Part shown: in pieces, positions 5,243 through 5,942 of the stretch | How the letters are laid out: each line of letters opens with the position of its first letter | How positions within the stretch are numbered: position 1 is the first letter of the stretch | Assembly (NCBI GenBank): GCA_030152425.1 | Contig: JASLJP010000034.1 | Coordinates: 1 to 5,942, forward strand | From: Aquirhabdus sp. | GTDB lineage: Bacteria > Pseudomonadota > Gammaproteobacteria > Pseudomonadales > Moraxellaceae | Direction: 5' to 3' | Length of the DNA: 5,942 nucleotides | The notes under the pieces: model-generated | What the model was told of the DNA's origin: nothing | Database searches by the model: none | The model's input: the letters and a program-made list of their open reading frames with translations, nothing else | Made by a program: the position numbers and the translations under genes

Positions 5243-5942
5243 TTATTCAAACACCATTTCTTCACTCGGCATCTGCAGATAATAGCCTTGCAAATAGCGT
5301 GCGCCCATCGACCAGGCTTTCGACATTGCTGTCGGGTTTTCGATATAGGCCACCATCACTTGAGTGTTGTTATGCGTCATGACTTCGGCCGTCATGTTTT
5401 TAGTGGCTTGTACGTTTTCTTCGTTTGACAGGTCTTGGATGAAAGAACGGTCGATCTTCACCAAATCGATCTCGAGATGGTCGAGCAAGCCCATGGCATT
5501 CAACGAGGCGCCGAAGTTGTTGATCGATACCTGACAGCCATTTTCGCGGAACTGATGGATATTGGTTCGTGCCAAAGTCAGATAGTTGATTGCATCGCTC
5601 TCGCTAAACTGCAGGATCAATGCCTTGTGATCTGCGCTGCCTATCGCGGTCGCAAGCTTGCCGACTAGCACGGGCAGACTGCTGTCTTGCAGCGAGTCAC
5701 CACTGAGATTGACCAGCAGGCGGGTCTTTGGATGTGCGGCGAGTAGGGGTTTCAGACGTTTACAGGCATTGAGCAAGATCCAGCGATCCAGACGACTCTC
5801 CATGCCATAGCGGTGTGCGGCTGGCATAAACTCATCGGGAGTCAGGACTTTACCATCGGCCAATGGCAGACGGGCAAACACCTCAAACATCGGGCTGGTA
5901 TCGTCGCTGGTGTCATAGACTGACTGGAACATCAGCTTAAAG
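5243..5942 (-). CDS. fimX: FimX-like protein, C-terminal degenerate EAL domain (cyclic-di-GMP receptor type)
   Basis: Partial gene; the frame stays open to the right edge, so the start and any PAS/GGDEF regions are outside. Residues are numbered from the Met codon at 5932. The visible 230 or so residues form an EAL domain lacking phosphodiesterase residues. The signature EAL is EVF (17-19). The usual ExxE glutamate is Q108 (QFSE). The metal-binding DDFG is N138-N139-F-G. The first Glu of AEGVE is lost in VAYIEN (194-199). N75 (NLSGDS) and K159 (VKID) remain. The C-terminal YLQGYYLQMPSEEM closely resembles the end of FimX from Pseudomonas and Xanthomonas, which binds cyclic-di-GMP without cleaving it and controls type IV pilus assembly at the cell pole. 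I therefore infer a c-di-GMP receptor role. The gene ends 132 bases before the tRNA on the same strand. Another degenerate EAL protein cannot be excluded without the N-terminal part. Confidence 0.8.
   Translation of the reverse strand, partial: FKLMFQSVYDTSDDTSPMFEVFARLPLADGKVLTPDEFMPAAHRYGMESRLDRWILLNACKRLKPLLAAHPKTRLLVNLSGDSLQDSSLPVLVGKLATAIGSADHKALILQFSESDAINYLTLARTNIHQFRENGCQVSINNFGASLNAMGLLDHLEIDLVKIDRSFIQDLSNEENVQATKNMTAEVMTHNNTQVMVAYIENPTAMSKAWSMGARYLQGYYLQMPSEEMVFE

Overview
The window looks like a chromosomal stretch of a gammaproteobacterium, most likely of the Pseudomonadales and perhaps Moraxellaceae-like. The clues are the C-terminal part of an NtrC-type sigma-54 activator, a FimX-like degenerate EAL protein (a type known from Pseudomonas and Xanthomonas type IV pilus systems), and a tRNA with encoded CCA. 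The taxonomic call is inference from protein resemblance recalled from memory; no search was run.

Layout from left to right. (1) 1-641, plus strand: the 3' end of ntrC/glnG, cut by the window edge. It ends at a strong hairpin flanked by an A-tract and a T-tract (652-683), which can terminate both ntrC and the gene converging on it. (2) 699-2862, minus strand: an AraC-family regulator followed by a predicted 'metal-dependent hydrolase' (PF10118-like). The enzyme's conserved Glu/His residues fit a ferritin-like di-iron pattern. (3) 2863-3155: a roughly 290-base stretch with no convincing gene, holding some inverted repeats and one tiny ORF. (4) 3156-3803, minus strand: a membrane fatty-acid hydroxylase/sterol-desaturase family protein with a full set of histidine boxes. 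Divergent from it at 3957-4934, plus strand, is a second AraC-family regulator with a clear sigma-70 promoter in the shared intergenic region. (5) 5034-5110, minus strand: a CAT-anticodon tRNA, best read as tRNA-Ile2 (AUA-decoding after lysidine modification) rather than tRNA-Met. (6) 5243-5942, minus strand: the C-terminal EAL domain of a FimX-like protein in which the catalytic residues are replaced. It is cut by the right edge.

The middle of the window (699-4934) reads as two parallel modules, each pairing an AraC-type regulator having an OruR-like N-terminal effector domain with a predicted di-metal enzyme. A role in lipid or hydrophobic-substrate metabolism is plausible for both, but the substrate cannot be read from the sequence. 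The flanking genes (ntrC, tRNA, fimX-like) look like ordinary core genome. I found no CRISPR array, transposase, insertion-sequence end, toxin-antitoxin pair, or clear sign of an undescribed multi-gene defence or mobile system.
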